A stretch of DNA of 26,219 bases from G020353115 sp964389685 (GTDB taxonomy: Bacteria > Bacteroidota > Bacteroidia > Bacteroidales > VadinHA17), in NCBI GenBank assembly GCA_964389685.1, contig CAYMFM010000055.1, positions 1-26,219 on the forward strand. Reading direction: 5' to 3'. Shown piece after piece: positions 24,284 to 26,219 of the stretch (position 1 is the stretch's first letter; each line of letters opens with the position of its first letter). The position numbers and the translations under genes were made by a program. The notes under the pieces were generated by a model. The model had not been told where the DNA came from, did no database searches, and was given only the letters and a program-made list of their open reading frames with translations.

Positions 24284-24318
24284 AATATTTATCCCTGTCT
24301 GCAGGCAAAAAACTAAAC

Positions 24319-24345
24319 CCAAATAACAAAAGGCCAAATAACAAA
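24319..24345. repeat. 12-bp direct repeat CCAAATAACAAA, period 15
   Basis: Two exact copies at 24319-24330 and 24334-24345, 36 bp after the peptidase stop, in AC-rich low-complexity sequence. Confidence 0.55.
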
Positions 24346-24401
24346 CAATAAACAATAGTCAAATCTTAAATTTGTCAGGAGTGAAGACTGGAACTTTGGC
24401 C

Positions 24402-24420
24402 ATTCCGGTAATCCCGGAAT
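24402..24420. repeat. Hairpin ATTCCGG/CCGGAAT
   Basis: Perfect 7-bp arms around TAATC, 118 bp after the peptidase stop. No T-run follows on the plus strand. Confidence 0.5.
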
Positions 24421-24458
24421 AAATGCCGATGTAATTCATTGATGTATAAATATATATA

Positions 24459-24480
24459 TCCCCGGCATTCATGCCGGGGA
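24459..24480. repeat. Strong hairpin TCCCCGGCAT/ATGCCGGGGA
   Basis: Ten-base perfect arms with only TC between them, preceded by an alternating TA tract. This is the most stable small stem seen downstream of the peptidase; it could block 3'-exonucleases or be a REP unit. It lacks the U-tract of an intrinsic terminator. Confidence 0.55.
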
Positions 24481-24580
24481 TTAGTTAATGCCAGTTCATT
24501 CGCCGGAACTGCTTTGTTGTTTGAAAAATCGTACCTTCCATCCGGCGGAATGCATGGAATCAATTCTGGGCGAAAAATTA

Positions 24581-24663
24581 ATTAAAAAAGCTCATCCGGA
24601 AAACTCGTCGCCCCAACTGCAGTGGAGCGACGAGAAACCAATCATACCCCTTTGAAAAAAACG
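24581..24663 (+). repeat. Compact CTCGTCGC-hairpin module (83 bp)
   Basis: A 33-bp left flank (24581-24613) is identical to 25913-25945. The hairpin CTCGTCGC/GCGACGAG lies at 24604-24634. A 40-bp right part (24624-24663) matches 26083-26122 at 37 of 40 positions. The module is therefore the short form of the expanded array at 25913-26122. Confidence 0.7.
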
Positions 24664-24745
24664 TATATCGGTATTCGGTAAAGAAACCCTTTCGGTTTTC
24701 GTTGCTCGTTATACGTCTTTGTTTGTTGAATCGCTTGGTGCGTTG

Positions 24746-24765
24746 CGGTCCATGGAAGATTTTCC
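24746..24765 (+). repeat. 46-bp element, truncated copy (left half)
   Basis: CGGTCCATGGAAGATTTTCC matches the left half of the element; no TGGACCG right end follows. ATCGCTTGG stands just upstream at 24731-24739. Confidence 0.5.
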
Positions 24766-24823
24766 TGCTGAAAACGGAGTTAAATGTTAAATGAAAAAGG
24801 TTAATTGGCAAAACTGCAGTTGT

Positions 24824-24866
24824 CCCCCTTTACAAAGGGGGTGTCCCTGACCGTATCGTCAGGGAC
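24824..24866. repeat. Tandem hairpins CCCCCTTT/AAAGGGGG and GTCCCTGAC/GTCAGGGAC
   Basis: The first hairpin (24824-24841) has 8-bp perfect arms with the loop AC; the second (24843-24866) has 9-bp perfect arms around CGTATC. They are one base apart. Confidence 0.6.
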
Positions 24867-24900
24867 GGGGGATTTTCTTTTCGTTATCGCATTGCCTGGT

Positions 24901-24993
24901 GCATTACTCGCCTCCCACTGGCATTCACACAGTCCTGGCTCATTAGAGCGCTCACAAGTTCGCTAAGTTGCGGTCCATGGAAGGATTTCCTTA
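24901..24993 (+). repeat. Long repeat with truncated 46-bp element (plus orientation)
   Basis: Bases 24901-24970 match the minus strand of 21522-21592, sharing TTACTCGCC, GCATTCACACA, CCTGGCTCAT and CGCTAAGTT. The left half of the 46-bp element follows (CGGTCCATGGAAGGATTTCC from 24971); its right end is missing. It is the inverted partner of the copy in island 1. Confidence 0.65.
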
Positions 24994-25021
24994 ATTATTC
25001 TAACAAACGATGAAGTCTTGT

Positions 25022-25381
25022 TTATTTATTTACTACAGTTACTTCTTCAATGATCACCTCTTTAAATTCCTCCCATTGAAAGGTTGGCGCCATAAATGGA
25101 CATGGTCCACATACAAAAAATGTTCTTTCTGATTTTTTCGGTTCCCTGTATTTAAAACGTAATTCATATTCATTCTTTAAACTATCAGGGGAAAAAACAG
25201 GTTGTTCACTACCAATTCATACGGGAATATATGCGAGTAAAATCGTTGTTGGGCCACAGCGTCTTAACGACCTTTCAGCGTTTTCAAAGATGCTGACGAT
25301 CTCATGATTATCCGTCAAGCTTATTGAAGCTGGCCCGCACAGAGGGCTAGACGAATTGTACCGCTTGGCGGATAAAATCAT
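25022..25381 (-). pseudogene. Decayed small gene with an in-frame TGA (54 + 64 codons)
   Basis: An ATG at 25379-25381 opens a 54-codon frame that ends in TGA (25217-25219). The same frame then continues for 64 codons to TAA (25022-25024) with no start codon of its own near its beginning. The second part looks protein-like: ELRFKYREPKKSERTFFVCG, then APTFQWEEFKEVIIEEV. The simplest reading is one gene of about 118 codons broken by a nonsense change, for example TGG to TGA after YIPV. TGA is a normal stop in this genome (second permease). I do not recognise the family. The first part shares a faint peptide pattern (SL..GP...LL.Y) with frames through the long repeat at 21476-21592, so it may be repeat-derived and only the second part a true gene fragment. 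Confidence 0.4.
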
Positions 25382-25406
25382 GTGCTAAATATCGTCTGGT
25401 ATGCTC

Positions 25407-25452
25407 CGGTCCATGCACAGTTTTCCCTTTGAATAATCAGGTGCTTGGACCA
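25407..25452 (+). repeat. 46-bp inverted-end element, copy 3 (complete)
   Basis: Ends CGGTCCA (25407-25413) and TGGACCA (25446-25452) with TTTTCCCTTTGAATAATCAG between. Length and the TTTGAAT block match copy 1. ATCGTCTGG lies just upstream at 25391-25399. It sits 25 bp upstream of the decayed gene's ATG. Confidence 0.6.
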
Positions 25453-25508
25453 GCCCTTCCGTCAACTAAGATGAGGGTATCTTGGAGCTTAATTCTCGTT
25501 TCAATATC

Positions 25509-25599
25509 AGACACCGTTAGGTCTGAAGCGGCCGGTCAGGCATCCTTACGCTACCCGTCAGAACGTTAAAAACGGTCAGACGGATCGTAATATCTGAAC
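25509..25599. repeat. Degenerate GTCAGGTCT and GTCTGACC repeats
   Basis: AGACACCGTTAGGTCT at 25509-25524 repeats 12667-12682 with one change, and CGGTCAGAC followed by ATATCTGA (25571-25599) resembles the dyads at 21701-21721. Both copies have lost their hairpin partners. Confidence 0.45.
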
Positions 25600-25785
25600 C
25601 AATCGGGTAATAGAAAATGTATGTAGGGCGACTTTTTAAGTTGCATGCTAGTCGACTCGGAGCGGGCTGCGTATGTAGTCGACAAACATACTTGAAAGAA
25701 TACCCGAAAGAGAGGGATAAGGAAGGTTGTCTGATGACAATTTACGCGGGAACATGTTGTACCCCGAATAAATTGGTATTAAACC

Positions 25786-25827
25786 CCAGAGCAAGCTCTG
25801 GACTCTTATTTCCGCAGCAAGCTGCGG
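25786..25827. repeat. Two AA-loop hairpins (CCAGAGC-AA-GCTCTGG, CCGCAGC-AA-GCTGCGG)
   Basis: Perfect 7-bp stems at 25786-25801 and 25812-25827, starting 26 bp apart. Both have CC at the foot and an AGC-AA-GCT apex; the changed stem bases remain paired, so the two are structural copies. Confidence 0.6.
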
Positions 25828-25840
25828 GGAACCAGCCTGC

Positions 25841-25912
25841 CCTCCTTCGGCGGGTAAACCGGCTGGCAGGTTAAACCACGCTTCTCGTCCGCCGAAGCGA
25901 ACGCGAAGGAGG
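25841..25912. repeat. Nested inverted arms CCTCCTTCGGCGG around GGCAGG sequence
   Basis: CTTCGGCGG (25845-25853) pairs with CCGCCGAAG (25889-25897), and CCTCCTTC (25841-25848) could alternatively pair with GAAGGAGG (25905-25912). The two pairings compete for the same left arm. Confidence 0.45.
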
Positions 25913-26122
25913 ATTAAAAAAGCTCATCCGGAAAACTCGTCGCCCGAACTGCAGTCGAGCGACGAGAAAACGTTCGTGCCCCGGCTTAAGTCCGGGGTAC
26001 GACTTTGAAAGCTCCTATTACTCGTCGCCCCAGCTTTCGTATCGCGATTCTCCCAAGGAGTCCTTCGGACCTTCGGAAGAGTGGAGCGACGAGAAACCAA
26101 TCATACCGCTTCAAAAAAAACG
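25913..26122 (+). repeat. Expanded CTCGTCGC array (210 bp)
   Basis: The left flank is identical to that of the compact module at 24581. The order is: hairpin CTCGTCGC/GCGACGAG (25936-25966), hairpin CGTGCCCCGG/CCGGGGTACG (25975-26001), then a second CTCGTCGC/GCGACGAG pair (26021-26028 and 26086-26093) whose loop is enlarged to 57 nt by small internal hairpins near 26053-26077. The right flank matches the compact module at 37 of 40 positions. Confidence 0.7.
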
Positions 26123-26154
26123 CCTGATGTTGTTCAGAGTATATATCCGCATTA

Positions 26155-26219
26155 TCACTCTTTCCCCCTCGACAGGTACCAGCTCAGGATCAGGAAGCTT
26201 CCGAGGATAACCGGGATCA
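26155..26219 (-). CDS. C-terminal end of a membrane protein (partial, cut by the window edge)
   Basis: The minus strand reads IPVILGSFLILSWYLSRGKE and then TGA at 26155-26157. A hydrophobic helix followed by a short charged tail is typical of the last segment of an inner-membrane protein. Only about 20 residues are inside the window, so the family cannot be named. Another minus frame through the same bases is open too but reads as a proline- and charge-rich peptide, which makes the hydrophobic frame more likely. Confidence 0.45.
   Translation of the reverse strand, partial: IPVILGSFLILSWYLSRGKE

Larger units (their letters stand above)
24284..26154. other. Repeat island 2 (about 1.9 kb without an intact gene)
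   Basis: This gap is built from the repeat families of island 1 plus AT-rich 12-bp direct repeats, simple long-arm hairpins, AA-loop hairpins and one decayed reading frame (25022-25381). Frames of 60-85 codons inside it run through repeats and are not called. Confidence 0.65.

Noticed and set aside
24578..24811. A 77-codon minus-strand frame
   Set aside because: It is built from the CTCGTCGC module and a truncated 46-bp element.
25305..25387. A plus-strand peptide reading KLIEAGPHRGLDELYRLADK
   Set aside because: It is antisense to the decayed minus-strand frame, has no start codon and spans only about 26 codons.
25617..25874. An 85-codon plus-strand frame
   Set aside because: Its second half is the AA-loop hairpins and GGCAGG repeat; no domain and no start signal.
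20544..26154. CRISPR array or integron-like array
   Set aside because: Repeats are palindromic and irregularly spaced, with no constant spacer length, cas genes or integrase in the window.

Overview
The window reads as a chromosomal segment of a Bacteroidota bacterium, probably Bacteroidales or Marinilabiliales-like; phylum is fairly secure, order is a guess. The signs are a type IX secretion (T9SS) C-terminal sorting domain, MacB/FtsX-type double permeases that end in the PAxxLKYE tail usual for this phylum, signal peptides ending in SQ or AQ, exact TAnnTTTG -7 promoter boxes, and intergenic regions full of short palindromic repeats. No tRNA, rRNA, CRISPR array or intact transposase was seen.

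Layout. (1) 221-5035, minus strand: a two-gene unit, a long secreted TPR protein followed 3 bp later by an outer-membrane beta-barrel. (2) 5442-8094, plus strand: a secreted arylsulfotransferase-like protein carrying a T9SS tail, then an FtsE-type ABC ATPase. (3) 8373-12489, minus strand: a lipoprotein S9A oligopeptidase B-like enzyme and a DAK2-DegV protein that looks like a fatty-acid kinase fused to its fatty-acid-binding partner. (4) 12796-20543: a sigma-54 two-component system (NtrC-type regulator plus membrane histidine kinase, overlapping by 11 bp) divergent from two tandem ABC permeases. The 249-bp divergent region holds a good -24/-12 candidate and two 17-bp dyads placed like enhancer sites, so the two-component system plausibly switches on the transporter pair. 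(5) 20544-26154: a secreted S9 DPP IV-like peptidase (22067-24283) between two gene-poor, repeat-dense islands of about 1.5 and 1.9 kb.

The islands are the least ordinary part. They share several repeat families: a 46-bp element with complementary ends, a 75-bp extension of it lying in opposite orientation on either side of the peptidase gene, a CTCGTCGC-armed hairpin family linked to CGTGCCCCG-armed hairpins in a fixed order, AA-loop hairpins, and GTCTGACC repeats. Island 1 also holds a 225-bp MITE-like element with perfect 24-bp terminal inverted repeats around four compact hairpins. Island 2 holds a decayed reading frame broken by an in-frame TGA. The right edge cuts a minus-strand membrane-protein gene after about 20 C-terminal residues.

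All assignments come from reading the sequence by eye; no database search or folding program was run.
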